A stretch of 64,000 bases of DNA, taken from the NCBI RefSeq assembly GCF_964340395.1, contig NC_135557.1, positions 1,403,646 through 1,467,645 on the forward strand, read 5' to 3'. Below the pieces are notes generated by a model. It searched no databases, had not been told where the DNA came from, and saw only the letters and a program-made list of their open reading frames with translations. The translations under genes were made by a program, and so were the position numbers. Source of the stretch: Glandiceps talaboti. Lineage: Eukaryota > Hemichordata > Enteropneusta > Spengelidae. Positions within the stretch are counted from its first letter, which is position 1, and each line of letters begins with the position of its first letter. Of this stretch, positions 45,251 to 58,579 are shown in pieces.

Positions 45251-46233
45251 GAAAGAATGCATAAGGAACTTGGAGACAGTCTGAATAAATAGATGTAATC
45301 CGACGTTTCGAATAAAAATTCTTTTTCAAGGTATTCAAAGGCAAGACATAATAGGTAAACACCTGATTATATTGGAATGTTACGGAATAGAACGACAACT
45401 GTGTGGTTAACGGTTATAAGTGTGATAAGTTCTAAAAGTCTCGAGCACCAAAAAGAACCCAATAAAACACACCTGCAATGTAAAATAAGCGTGATTAGAC
45501 AGGGAATGATGTGAATAATCTATTAATTCCAAGGGGTTCCAACGTTCCAAGATGGAAAATGATTTCTTCCTCCTTCAACCTCACATGGTTTTCATCACCA
45601 GAAACCTTATGAATTCCTGAAATAGACATATCTCATACACTGTGATTGTTGGTAATCAAATGCATAGATGTGGGATAGTTATGATTCTTTTGTCTGGTCA
45701 GACGGAGATGTTCCATGAAACGATCACCAAGACGACGTACAGTTGAACCTATATATAAAACCACATTTTTGACATGTAATGCAATACACTACACTAGTAC
45801 TAATACAAGTAAATCTACTTGTAACAGGCACACTGTTCTTAGGGCCAAAACATGATTAGTGTTAATAATGAAACGACATGTACCACATCGAGTATGATCG
45901 CATGGAAATGAACCAGCATTAACTTCCAATTCATGTTGTTCTGTATGGCCCACCGTATCTCTAAGACTGGTATCACGACGCCAAGCTGTTAAAGGTGTTT
46001 CAGGAAATAATGAATTGGTAACCCTATTAGAATGTAAGATATTAAAATGCTTGTATATAATGTTCTTAACTCTAGTGGAAAAGGGATGGTGTGTTAGAGC
46101 TAACAATCGTTATTACTCTTCTGACCATGTGAATTGATACAAGTTTCCCTAGACAAAGATGACACTTTAAGTAAAGCCGCATTGGTAACCGACACTGGAT
46201 ATCCACATTGATGGAAGTACATGCATGTGCAAA

Positions 46234-46235
<2 letters not shown>
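45251..46235 (-). pseudogene. Penelope-like retroelement, truncated copy 2 (GIY-YIG end)
   Basis: The reverse strand matches copy 1 from its position about 25545 to its 3' end. Blocks include the end of RT (LTHHPFSTRVKNIIYKHFNI) and the cysteine cluster FPCDHTRCGTCRF, followed by a better-preserved endonuclease start (CQKCGFIYIGSTVRRLGDRF) and KEEEIIFHLGTLEP. The GIY-YIG domain is more intact than in copy 1. The 3' tail ends cgaaacgtcgga near 45300. The 5' part is missing: similarity stops at the (TATG)n tract at 46235. Frameshifts are present. Confidence 0.85.
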
Positions 46236-46264
<29 letters not shown>

Positions 46265-46272
46265 TGTATGTA

Positions 46273-46339
<67 letters not shown>

Positions 46340-46547
46340 ACAATGTATGTATGTATGTGTGTATGTATGTATGTATGTATGTATGTATGTATGTATGTAT
46401 GTATGTATGTATGTATGTATGTATGTATGTATGTGTGTGTATGTATGTATGTATGTATGTATGTATGTATGTATGTATGTATGTATGTATGTATGTATGT
46501 ATGTACAATGTATGTATGTATGTATGTGTGTATGTATGTATGTATGG
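46234..46547. repeat. (TATG)n/(TG)n microsatellite at the truncation of Penelope copy 2
   Basis: About 310 bp of tatg and tg, with two tgtacaatgtatg interruptions near 46340 and 46503. Confidence 0.97.
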
Positions 46548-46639
46548 ACTACTAGTTAAGTAGTGAATAGTGCAGTACAATTGATTGATATTACAGTAAC
46601 CATGAACTATTGGTGTGTACACATTGGATTTATAGTTTA

Positions 46640-46775
46640 TGTAGGAGGGGAAAGTGACTTGTTGCCATGCCACCAAATCAAACTACATGCTGTTGATTCG
46701 CTTAATGGCACTGCTGTAGATATTTATAAGGTTTTATCTCTGTCTAAAGATTTTCAAGATGCAATTTTAAATTGA
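46640..46775 (+). CDS. Possible terminal coding exon, unidentified
   Basis: After an acceptor-like tttatgtag the frame GGESDLLPCHQIKLHAVDSL continues NGTAVDIYKVLSLSKDFQDA and stops after ILN. Codon content looks protein-like, and aataaaac follows about 160 bp later. No upstream exon is identified and the polypyrimidine tract is weak. I do not recognise the family. Confidence 0.25.
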
Positions 46776-47591
46776 AATGATTTTCTGAAAAAGAGACCTT
46801 TTATTTTTACCGGTATACAGTTTATGGTTTATTTGAGGTAACAAAACCCTGGGGAGTTGTTAATGGTACAAAACATGAAAATAATAACAAAACTAATAAA
46901 CTATCTAAAAGAAGCATTACATAACATAATAAAACTAATGAACTACAAAAGCTATTCAGTGAAAAGAAAGAGAAAAATAATGTATGCTAATTAGACAGAT
47001 TTATGGAGATGTATATTTTATTATGTATTACAATTATTTTGTAGGTGGTGGTCTCTTTGTATATTGCTTAATTTGATATATTTGCCAAGTGCAATTATTA
47101 AATTTGTGTTCATTGTTTCTTTAAGTTTTTGTTCTTCTGGTAAGTTTCTAAAATTATAATATCAACACATATAAGAGTGACAAATAGAAATATGATATCA
47201 TTATCTGGTTTATAATACTAGTAAACATGTTACTTTGTTATGTTTCGTTATTTATTTATAGAAAAAAATTGAAAATGACATTGAAGGGAAAAATATCGAA
47301 ATGATACTGGCAATATTGATATAGTTGCTTTGTAAATACACAGGACACATACTGATTGGTTGGGGTCAAAGGTCAATTGTCTAGACACCCATGATGTCTG
47401 TAATACTGTACTATGAATATATATGTATATAATTGACTGACCTTGTACTCACAGCCATCAGATCTTTCTCATAGATAACGTTAGGTATCATCCTCTCCCC
47501 ATTCATTCATCTTCCCCCATGACTGATGCCCTCATTGTCAAGGCTTTTGGACTATTTTGTTTACATTGTAACATTATGGGGGACTTGAAAA
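46776..47591. other. AT-rich spacer; nothing recognised
   Basis: If 46640-46775 is a last exon, this would include its 3' UTR. Nothing else is supported. Confidence 0.35.
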
Positions 47592-47871
47592 TCAGGTACA
47601 ATGACTTAGTAACCAGCTGATTGTAACCCAGGTAAAATGACTTGGTAACCAGCTGATTGTAACCCAGGTAAAATGACTTGGTAACCAGCTGATTGTAACC
47701 CAGGTAAAATGACTTGGTAACCAGCTGATTGTAACCCAGGTAAAATGACTTGGTAACCAGCTGATTGTAACCCAGGTAAAATGACTTGGTAACCAGCTGA
47801 TTGTAACCCAGGTAAAATGACTTGGTAACCCAGGTAAAATGACTTAGTATACCAATTGATTGTAACCCAGG
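47592..47871. repeat. 36-bp tandem repeat, left part
   Basis: About eight copies of a 36-bp unit (cagctgattgtaacccagg, taaaatgacttggtaac). The array is interrupted by a MITE and resumes at about 49786. Confidence 0.93.
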
Positions 47872-48013
47872 TAGTGTTCTCCATGGCCCCTTCTGGCATG
47901 TCCTATTAAATTTTGCTATGGCCCCATTAAAACTGTTGCCTCCCGTTTAAAATTACATACCAGCCGTTCAGAACTTTGATGTTTTTCAGCCGGTATTTGT
48001 TGAAAAACAGCTG

Positions 48014-49345
48014 ACTACCCATTGTTTTACAAGGGGTCGCTTACTGTACATGCTAACCCATTGTTTTACAAGGGGTCGCTTACTGTACATGCTAACCCAT
48101 TGTTTTACAAAGGGTCGCTTACTGTACATGCTAACCCATTGTTTTACAAGGGGTCGCTTACTGTACATGCTAACCTATTGTTTTACAAGGGGTCGCTTAC
48201 TGTACCTGCTAACCCATTGTTTTACAAGGGGTCGCTTACTGTACATGCTAACCCATTGTCTTACAAGGGGTCGCTTACTGTACATGCTAACCTATTGTTT
48301 TACAAGGGGTCGCTTACTGTACATGCTAACCCATTGTTTTACAAAGGGTCGCTTACTGTACATGCTAACCCATTGTCTTACAAGGGGTCGCTTACTGTAC
48401 ATGCTAACCCATTGTTTTACAAAGGGTCGCTTACTGTACATGCTAACCCATTGTTTTACAAAGGGTCGCTTACTGTACATGCTAACCCATTGTTTTACAA
48501 AGGGTCGCTTACTGTACATGCTAACCCATTGTCTTACAAGGGGTCGCTTACTGTACATGCTAACCCATTGTTTTACAAGGGGTCGCTTACTGTACATGCT
48601 AACCCATTGTTTTACAAGGGGTCGCTTACTGTACATGCTAACCCATTGTTTTACAAGGGGTCGCTTACTGTACATGCTAACCCATTGTTTTACAAGGGGT
48701 CGCTTACTCTACATGCTAACCCATTGTTTTACAAGGGGTCGCTTACTGTACATGCTAACCCATTGTTTTACAAAGGGTCGCTTACTGTACATGCTAACCC
48801 ATTGTTTTACAAAGGGTCGCTTACTGTACATGCTAACCCATTGTTTTACAAAGGGTCGCTTACTGTACATGCTAACCTATTGTTTTACAAGGGGTCGCTT
48901 ACTGTACATGCTAACCCATTGTTTTACAAGGGGTCGCTTACTGTACATGCTAACCCATTGTTTTACAAGGGGTCGCTTACTGTACATGCTAACCCATTGT
49001 TTTACAAGGGGTCGCTTACTGTACATGCTAACCCATTGTTTTACAAAGGGTCGCTTACTGTACATGCTAACCCATTGTTTTACAAAGGGTCGCTTACTGT
49101 ACATGCTAACCCATTGTTTTACAAAGGGTCGCTTACTGTACATGCTAACCCATTGTTTTACAAGGGGTCGCTTACTGTACATGCTAACCTATTGTTTTAC
49201 AAGGGGTCGCTTACTGTACATGCTAACCCATTGTTTTACAAGGGGTCGCTTACTGTACATGCTAACCCATTGTTTTACAAAGGGTCGCTTACTGTACATG
49301 CTAACCCATTGTTTTACAAAGGGTCGCTTACTGTACCTGCTAACC
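48014..49345. repeat. 39-bp minisatellite inside a MITE
   Basis: About 34 copies of a 39-bp unit containing aacccattgttttacaagg and gtcgcttactgtacatgct. The variants are ggg/agg, ccc/cct and ttt/ctt. The unit is divisible by three, so 13-codon periodic frames are open on both strands; these are artefacts. Confidence 0.96.
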
Positions 49346-49542
49346 AGTGTTACTTTTGAAACAATAAAAGGGAAATTTTAATTACATAATTTATACTTTT
49401 CATGAGCCGGGAGGGGGTGACTGGACACCTACTAGCTTTTCATTAGCTATCTTCCAGCACCCAGTCACATTTGTCATTTTCATTATTTTCGTTTCATTTG
49501 TATTTATTTATTAATTTGTGTTATTGTGAATAAAGAACTTAT

Positions 49543-49625
49543 TTGTAGAAATAGTCACTTACCTGTTGAGTTTAATGTATTTATAAATATTTTACTACTA
49601 AACTACAAGTAGCCCAGGGCAGTAA
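49543..49625. repeat. 80-bp dispersed block, copy 1 (pair with 62736-62822)
   Basis: Nearly identical to 62736-62822, including gtcacttacctgttgagttt and aaactacaagtagcccagg. It lies within the right part of the MITE, so the 62.7 kb copy probably marks another fragment of that family. Confidence 0.85.
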
Positions 49626-49785
49626 CTCAAGCCCTGCTATCACAATTCTACAAGTGAAGAAATGTGCTGGATCACTTGAGTAGCTAGTGTATAATATACT
49701 GCTCGCACATTTATGCAAATATATACTAATATTTATGCAAATTAGCCACCCTCTTAAATTTATCATCTGTGGAGAACACTGCTAG

Positions 49786-49875
49786 GGGAAATGACTTGGT
49801 AATCAGGTCATTGTAACCCAGGTGAAATATCTTGGTAATCAGGTCATTGTAACCCAGGTGAAATAACTTGGTAAC
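49786..49875. repeat. 36-bp tandem repeat, right part
   Basis: About two and a half units (aaatgacttggtaatcaggt, cattgtaacccaggtg) resume after the MITE. Confidence 0.85.
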
Positions 49876-50474
49876 GCAAGTGACAGTTGACTGATAATAA
49901 AATAATGTTAACACTGGTAATTGATTGAAATGTCATTGACTTTATAAAGCTGTTGTATATATTAAAATCATAGGTAATAATGTTACCTAACATGACATAA
50001 TATATTTGATACTCTGTACATTGAAATTAACAACATAGTCTTAAATGTTAACAATTTCTGAATACTTCATGTGTATGTATGTATGAGTACACGGGAATCT
50101 GCTCACATCGGTTGATGCTGACTTGGGCCATCCAGCCCTCAAAACTGTGACCCAGCTAATTCAGATAATTTTTGTCTCTTTCCTAGACTGTTGAGAGTCT
50201 ATCTCTCTCCTTGTGTTTTCATCATTGTCACCAAAGTTTTCTGGCCATACATGCATATTGATTGACTTAAAAGACAGTGAACTATAAAAATGTCTTTGAG
50301 AAAAGAACAATTTAGACGACCATTAATTACAATAATGACATATACTCGACTATCTACAAAGATGAAGTGTGAACTAACCACAGCTGAAACTATACATTCA
50401 TGTCTGCATGAAGGTTGTGTGTGAATTACATGGCAAACATTCTGATGTAGACTTTCAACTAGCATTCATCAACT
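49876..50474. other. Spacer; no gene recognised
   Basis: An 88-codon minus-strand frame at 50199-50465 has no recognisable motif and is not called. Confidence 0.35.
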
Positions 50475-51220
50475 TGTCAAAAAAGTATAACAGACTCATA
50501 AACCATTTGATAAAGTGGTGATGCTGTGTCCGATCATTAGGTTATGTTCAAATTTACTCTGAAAACACTTTTAGTTGATAGTTGGCCATCGTATATTGTG
50601 AAGGTCAACAAGGGCGACTATATACAAAATTCCAATATGGCAGATAATGAAGTCACAAGCCCGAGAGAGTTTTTGAAGTCCTCAATAGTAAAGTATAGTA
50701 AGTATGATGTATCACATAATTTTGGCCAGAGACGAAACCGTTGTGATATGCAAATTAGGCCTAAAATGTGTCTTTTGATAAAAATGAATAAGTCCAACAT
50801 AACTGAGCACATTGGGTTCAAATTTGGTGGGAAGACACTTATGGATGTTTAAATTAACAATTTCTGTTCATGATATGATGATCTCATCAGTGATATGCAA
50901 ATTAGGGCTAAAATGTGTTTTTTTAGTCAAACATTTTTGTCTGAAATAATTCCAAAACTGCTGAGCAGATTAGGCTGAAATTTGGTTGGAATGTTCTGTG
51001 GGGTGTTTGTTTAAGAAATGTTCATAACATTATCCCATCAGTGATATGCAAATTAGCTTTGAAAGGTGACTGTTATGTCAAAATCTATAATTCCAGAACT
51101 ACTGAGCAGATTGGGCTGAAATTTAATGGGGTGCATCAGGGGATGTGTAGATGAAGGTGTATTCACAACATGATGATCCCATTGGCGATATGCAAATTAG
51201 GCGAAAGCTGAAAGCGTAGC
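50475..51220. repeat. Dispersed repeat with tandem module a
   Basis: Contains three ~155-bp units with gagcagattgggctgaaatt, atgatcccatcagtgatatg and caaattaggcctaaaatgtg. Its left part (ttactctgaaaacactttta, ccaatatggcagataatgaa) matches 62505-62620. Confidence 0.7.
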
Positions 51221-52944
51221 TTTAGGTAAAGGTTGTATAGAGTATAGAGTGTATAGGTGAATCATAGGTGTCCGTCAAACTTTTATATTTTCATTATCTA
51301 CTCCAAAAGTGACAGTCGGAATTCTTTGATATTTGGTGTGCATGTTCCCTGGGGGAAGGCTATTCAGATTTGTTCATGCCAAGTTGATCTGTGCCATTTT
51401 CAATTTTTTATGATTTTTTTTCATAAAATGTCATTTTCATCATCTCCTTGAAAACTTCTTGTCAGATTGCTTTGATATCTGGTGTGTTGATGCGCAGGGG
51501 GTAGCTTACTTAGATTTGTTAATTTCAAGTCAGCACGTCTTCTTTTCTATTTTTTATGATTTGTTTTTGTAACTTAAAAAAAAAATGAATATGTTAATGA
51601 GCATTATGACCGCCGCCATATTGGAAATCAGTCCGCTAGACTTTAGGTAAACTGCAACTTTTCAAAAGACACTATTGACGTCAAACAAGCAATGTAATAT
51701 GTGCTGTAGTCTTAATTCTACGCATTGTGCGCCCAAATGACAAATATTTGTTCGAAACAGGGTTGTAAACTTCAAATCCAAATTCTCCACCCTCCTACAG
51801 AATGGTTCATTCCAGTATATGCACCTCACGATCAAGTGAGCTCTATGAGAAGTCCATGCCTGAACTGAAGTGTATGGGACGATTTTTGACAGAGTCAGTT
51901 GTCAATAAAAACGATAATACTCTTTCTAAAATTATCACATTTTGAAAGGGAAAGTACTTTGTGGTTCATTTATGGAGTTTTGTTTTTGTACGATCAATCT
52001 TGGTGGCAAAATTACAGCGTCAAAATTACCGATGTGGTAGTTCCATACGGTAATGGCCAGACCTGATTAGGTTTTGGTAATAATCCAATGAATATTAATG
52101 ACCAATTTGAGTAATTAATGGATCGAACGAGTATAAAGTTGGCATCAGATTCAGATTCAGATTCAGGTAGCATTATCTTATGAACATTATATTGAGCATC
52201 AGATGGCCTCAGATCTAAAGACACCTGACAGACTCAAACCTGAAATAATACCATTGAGACTACAGGGAAGGATTCTGCTTCACTGCCTTATTGCCTTATT
52301 TTGTGTTTCCCTTGGATCTGCACTCTGCATTGGCTGGACAAACATGAGAAAAAAGAAGACTTCGAGGCAGGGTATTTAAGTGATTCAAACTCACCAGAAA
52401 ACAATTTTTTTTCTTGGCCTTAAAATAGGTACAATGAGCGCGGAGTTCACAAACAGGTGAAATCTTCATTTCAATTTCGTCAAATATGGACTTATCATTT
52501 TCAAATTTCACACACTAATGCGCAGATGAATAAAGAGAAATCGTGTCTTTTTAGATTTTCGATTAGAAGTTTAGGAAGTATTATATTGACCGCGAACTGT
52601 CTCCTTTTTACCGTGTTTTTTACCGATTTCTCTCGATAACAAACTACCGCTGTTTGTTGCAAGGCTTGTACATAATCATTTATCTAGTTCTGTATCTCAG
52701 GATATAAATACAATCTCACATATTTATCAAGTGTAATAATCTATAATTTATACCCAAATCATGTATGTCGTGGAAAATAGACCAAGCCTCGCCTAGCCTA
52801 CGAAGAAATTTTCGCAACAATGTATCAATAATGGTGACCTATACATTGACCTCTATATAATAGTGTATAGTGAGGACGTGCCACTCAACAAAATCTTGAA
52901 AATTTTCCCGTAAACTCGTGGTGTGACAGAAGGAAGTTCAACAC
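51221..52944. other. Old dispersed-repeat sequence; no gene recognised
   Basis: Contains two modules with tttgatatytggtgtg near 51325 and 51471, the cctgattaggttttggtaat block also seen near 27690 and 63790 (inverted), and the gcattggctggacaaacatg block shared with 30590. No coding sequence supported. Confidence 0.45.
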
Positions 52945-53118
52945 ACACATGCCATATCCCGGGTATGTAGGGGATCACGAAAGCCGAGTGAAGTCGAGGA
53001 TGGCAAGCTTTCCTGTGCTGAGAATAGGAGGCATGGCGGGCATTTGAACAACATTTTTGACAACTGTTAACTTTCAATGGGATTTGATGAATCACAGATA
53101 TAGAGCTAAATTTCTTGC
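52945..53118 (+). repeat. Dispersed repeat, copy 2 (pair with 33690-33855)
   Basis: Contains cccgggtatgtaggggatca, gtcgaggatggcaagctttc and acagatatagagctaaattt, matching the copy at 33690. Confidence 0.75.
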
Positions 53119-53169
53119 ATAAATCATGAAATTCCGTACGGAAGGCATTCAGTTTAAATCTGGTAAGTT

Positions 53170-53660
53170 AAGAATTGTTCATGACATGATGATCCCATCA
53201 GTAATATGGAAATTAGGGCTAAAAAATGTGTCTTTTTTGTCAAAATCTAAAATTCCAAAGCTCTACTGGGCAGATTGGGCTGAAATTTGATAGGGATGTG
53301 TCTGGGGATGTGTAGATGGAGTTGTATTCACGACATGATGCCATTGGCAATGTGCAAATTAGGTCTAAAATCTAAATTTGGTCCAAAACTTATATGTTTT
53401 GAAAATTACATTGTACATGGTGAATGAGCTGAAATATTTGGTGGGATGTTTCTGGAAGTGTTATTCTGCAGTTATTCTGCAGTTATTGTTGAAAACATTT
53501 TGACACAACTGGCCCTAGCAACCATGTATGCAATGATGTATATTGCAAAGGTGAAACCTGAAATGGATAGGTAAGGGAATATAGATTCAAAAAATGTAAG
53601 CAAATATGTCTAGCAACAAGACCACGCCCATAGCAACAGCCAAATACTGTTGTGCTACAA
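53170..53660. repeat. Composite dispersed repeat, copy 2
   Basis: Same module order as 40840-41650 with fewer module b units. A short tandem follows at 53695-53800 (aatataccgagtgcaccaca, three units). Confidence 0.7.
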
Positions 53661-53921
53661 AGCCTTTGGTGCTATTTTTATATTTTGGTATGGAAATTAT
53701 GCAAATATACCGAGTACACCACATTTGCATTTATGCAAATATACCTAGTGCGCCACATTTGCATTTATGCAAATATACCGAGTGCACCACACTTGCATTT
53801 ATGCAATTTCTAGCTTTTCTTATCCATTGAAAGTGTCTAGTAAATGTACATAGATGAACAAGTTATGTTTGTATAGAAGTGTCTAGTAAATAGACATAAC
53901 ACATACATGTTACCTGTACAT

Positions 53922-54384
53922 GTACAAGTTGTGTTTCCCATACATTGTACAAGTTGTGTTTCCCATACAATGTACAAGTTGTGTTTCCCATACAATGTAC
54001 AAGTTGTGTTTCCCATACAATGTACAAGTTGTGTTTCCCATACATTGTACAAGTTGTGTTCCCCATACATTGTACAAGTTGTGTTTCCCATACATTGTAC
54101 AAGTTGTGTTTCCCATACATTGTACAAGTTGTGTTTCCCATACAATGTACAAGTTGTGTTTCCCATACAATGTACAAGTTGTGTTTCCCATACAATGTAC
54201 AAGTTGTGTTTCCCATACATTGTACAAGTTGTGTTCCCCATACATTGTACAAGTTGTGTTTCCCATACAATGTACAAGTTGTGTTTCCCATACATTGTAC
54301 AAGTTGTGTTTCCCATACAATGTACAAGTTGTGTTTCCCATACATTGTACAAGTTGTGACACAATGTGTTCCCCATACATTGTA
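53922..54384. repeat. 25-bp minisatellite
   Basis: About 18 copies of gtacaagttgtgtttcccat plus acatt or acaat. The only common variation is att/aat, plus rare gtttccc/gttcccc. Confidence 0.96.
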
Positions 54385-56354
54385 CTTCAGTGAATATTAG
54401 TACCACTCTTAAAATGAATGATTCCATGTGCATTATTGTATGCATGGTCTGTACCACAATAATGAAAATAGGGGTGTCATGTGACACAAATAGGGGTGTC
54501 ATGTGACACAAATTCATGTCTGTCACATTGTCTGACTACTATGTATTGATAGATTCATTGATCATATAATTGTTGTGGGGTTGAGGAGTTACTGTTGTGC
54601 TTTTGTTTCTGTTAGAATAATGTCTGGTTAAAGTGACAATTTACAACATGCACACTGTTTCAAGGTTTTCTATAGTCTAGCACTTGTAGTCCAGGCCAGG
54701 CCAGGCACTACATGCTTGTCATGAAATGAATGTACTGTTAGCTAGGGTGTATGATTGATGTGGTAAAAAAACGTCATTAAAAGACCCCCTAGTTTAGTAA
54801 AGAAGTGAAGCACCGCCCACTGCTGTGTGGATAGATTACAGGACATTTGTGTCAATTACAGTGAAGCACCGCCCATTGCTTTGAGGTAGATTACATGAAA
54901 TTTGTGTCAGTCATTGTGACAGGTCAGTAGATAACAGTTAGAGTCAGATCTAATCAGCTTTACCATTGGTTGTTGCTGCAATAGAGGTTATTCATGGTGT
55001 CATGTGCCAAGCAATCAGAGACAATGTTCTATATAGATATGGCATTAGATCAAAGTGAATGTGTGCAATGTAGTCCTAGGCGTACTGTAAAATAGCCTAG
55101 TAGTCACCACTGTCTCTTGCCCTTGTCTGTGTTTTTAGAGAGATAGCCATGTGGGATTTTATAATCACTGCCAACTTTCAAACTCATGGATTTCTCATTT
55201 TGACTGCCAGATAGATTACCAGGATTAATTTGTGTCGACTATTTTGTGTTAGTTTTGTGCGCTGTCAAAACCTGGCTGTCTTGTGTGGATTATTTTGTGT
55301 TGGTTTTTGTATGCTGTCAAAACCCTGGCGTCTTTGGATAGCTGACACAGTGGATAACTTTGTGTTTTCTCAATGGTGTACTGTGAGGACAGTTCTGCTG
55401 TACAAATTATGTCTTCCAGTTGTCGTGTTCTCTGGGTCAAACGTGATATGGTTCCATATATCCCTGAGGACAAGAATATAGGCAAGCAAAGAACAATGAA
55501 ACGTAGGTATTCCTGTATTTATGATACTTTTATCTTACATGTTGCTATATGAGTCAGTTGGGTAGACATACATGTTAGCAGTTGTAGACTATTTTCAGAC
55601 AGACATCCTTGCAGTCATAGACTACATTCAAGTTGACAGGCAATAATGTGACCTTGTCACCTACCCTGACATGTTAGATATAATAACAAACATTGTGAAT
55701 GTCAATATTAATATTAATCAACCCTAACTGTTGAGAAATGAAACATGTTGAGGAAGTGATGGGTTGATATAGGCCAGTCAGCCATCTTATGTCAACACAT
55801 ACACCCATTAATATATAGTGCTGTCTGTTCACCTACCCACCACTGTAACAAATAGTGTCTCCGCCATAGTTTAATATTTACAAAACTAGAGTGTCAATCT
55901 GATGACAATTTTGACTGTAAGATTGTACAGTGCAGTCTGAGTCCCAGCCCACTAAAAACAAAGAATGAATGGAAAAGCAATTATCTATAATGTTAATTGC
56001 TTTTCCAGTCATTCTTTGTGATCCCCTTGTGTTTGTCTACTATATCAATTAACTGTTCAAAGATTATCACCTCTCCAAGGGGTAAACAGTTAGCCAGTGG
56101 AATAGCCTTAAGTAACCTCTGATAATGTCATATAGGATTGGAAGGTCAGCCATTGCACTATAACCATAGATGGTGGACATTGTCTACTATGCTGTAACAC
56201 GGATCTACAAAAATGTTTAAAATGTGTATTTATCAGAAACAAAGGTAAGCTGTCAGCTGACTCTTGTCATGTAGATAATACAGCTTACATAATGGCTACA
56301 ATGTAGCAGATTTAGAATACCATATTAACCTCGTCATTTAAATAGTACATTGCT
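54385..56354. other. Unique sequence with short repeats; no gene recognised
   Basis: Contains a duplicated aggggtgtcatgtgacacaa (54470-54510), a gaagcaccgcccaytgctktg pair (near 54806 and 54862) and a gaatgaatggaaaagcaatt inverted pair (55963-56016). No exon could be supported. Confidence 0.4.
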
Positions 56355-58579
56355 TTAAATCACATGGTTACTGTATAGTTACATACACATAGCAATACAG
56401 AGATTACACTGTAAATCACATGGTTACTGTATAGTTACATACACATAGCAATACAGAGATTACACTGTAAATCACAGGGTTACTGTATAGTTACATACAC
56501 ATAGCAATACAGAGATTACACTGTAAATCACATGGTTACTGTATAGTTACATACACATAGCAATACAGAGATTACACTAAATCACATGGTTACTGTATAG
56601 TTACATACACATAGTAATACAGAGATTACACTGTAAATCACAGGGTTACTGTATAGTTACATACACATAGCAATACAGAGATTACATTGTAAATCACAGG
56701 GTTACTGTATAGTTACATACACATAGCAATACAGAGATTACACTGTAAATCACAGGGTTACTGTATAGTTACATACACATAGTAATACAGAGATTACACT
56801 GTAAATCACAGGGTTACTGTATAGTTACATACACATAGCAATACAGAGATTACACTGTAAATCACAGGGTTACTGTATAGTTACATACACATAGCAATAC
56901 AGAGATTACACTGTAAATCACAGGGTTACTGTATAGTTACATACACATAGCAATACAGAGATTACACTGTAAATCACATGGTTACTGTATAGTTACATAC
57001 ACATAGCAATACAGAGATTACACTGTAAATCACAGGGTTACTGTATAGTTACATACACATAGCAATACAGAGATTACATTGTAAATCACAGGGTTACTGT
57101 ATAGTTACATACACATAGCAATACAGAGATTACATTGTAAATCACAGGGTTACTGTATAGTTACATACACATAGCAATACAGAGATTACATTGTAAATCA
57201 CAGGGTTACTGTATAGTTACATACACATAGCAATACAGAGATTACATTGTAAATCACAGGGTTACTGTATAGTTACATACACATAGCAATACAGAGATTA
57301 CACTAAATCACATGGTTACTGTATAGTTACATACACATAGTAATACAGAGATTACACTGTAAATCACAGGGTTACTGTATAGTTACATACACATAGCAAT
57401 ACAGAGATTACACTGTAAATCACAGGGTTACTGTATAGTTACATACACATAGCAATACAGAGATTACACTGTAAATCACAGGGTTACTGTATAGTTACAT
57501 ACACATAGCAATACAGAGATTACACTGTAAATCACAGGGTTACTGTATAGTTACATACACATAGCAATACAGAGATTACACTGTAAATCACAGGGTTACT
57601 GTATAGTTACATACACATAGCAATACAGAGATTACACTGTAAATCACATGGTTACTGTATAGTTACATACACATAGCAATACAGAGATTACACTGTAAAT
57701 CACAGGGTTACTGTATAGTTACATACACATAGCAATACAGAGATTACACTGTAAATCACAGGGTTACTGTATAGTTACATACACATAGCAATACAGAGAT
57801 TACATTGTAAATCACAGGGTTACTGTATAGTTACATACACATAGCAATACAGAGATTACACTGTAAATCACAGGGTTACTGTATAGTTACATACACATAG
57901 CAATACAGAGATTACACTGTAAATCACAGGGTTACTGTATAGTTACATACACATAGTAATACAGAGATTACACTGTAAATCACAGGGTTACTGTATAGTT
58001 ACATACACATAGCAATACAGAGATTACACTGTAAATCACAGGGTTACTGTATAGTTACATACACATAGCAATACAGAGATTACACTGTAAATCACAGGGT
58101 TACTGTATAGTTACATACACATAGCAATACAGAGATTACACTGTAAATCACATGGTTACTGTATAGTTACATACACATAGCAATACAGAGATTACACTGT
58201 AAATCACAGGGTTACTGTATAGTTACATACACATAGCAATACAGAGATTACACTGTAAATCACAGGGTTACTGTATAGTTACATACACATAGCAATACAG
58301 AGATTACATTGTAAATCACAGGGTTACTGTATAGTTACATACACATAGCAATACAGAGATTACACTGTAAATCACAGGGTTACTGTATAGTTACATACAC
58401 ATAGCAATACAGAGATTACACTAAATCACAGGGTTACTGTATAGTTACATACACATAGCAATACAGAGATTACATTGTAAATCACAGGGTTACTGTATAG
58501 TTACATACACATAGCAATACAGAGATTACACTGTAAATCACAGGGTTACTGTATAGTTACATACACATAGCAATACAGA
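56355..58579. repeat. 56-bp minisatellite
   Basis: About 40 copies of a 56-bp unit containing gttactgtatagttacatac, acatagcaatacagagatta and cactgtaaatcacaggg. Variants are caggg/catgg, cactg/cattg and tagcaa/tagtaa. A shorter unit (cactaaatc) occurs three times. Confidence 0.96.

Larger units (their letters stand above)
47872..49781. mobile_element. MITE with TAGTGTTCTCCA ends, enlarged by an internal minisatellite
   Basis: The left end tagtgttctccatgg and right end gtggagaacactg (49769-49781) are inverted repeats of the same family as 43184-44267. Both right ends also share atgcaaattag about 35-45 bp before the terminus. It sits inside the 36-bp array. Most of its length is the 39-bp array at 48014-49345. 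I found no clear target duplication. Confidence 0.7.

Noticed and set aside
48022-49381. 445- and 443-codon frames with a 13-residue repeat
   Set aside because: Artefact of the 39-bp minisatellite inside a MITE.
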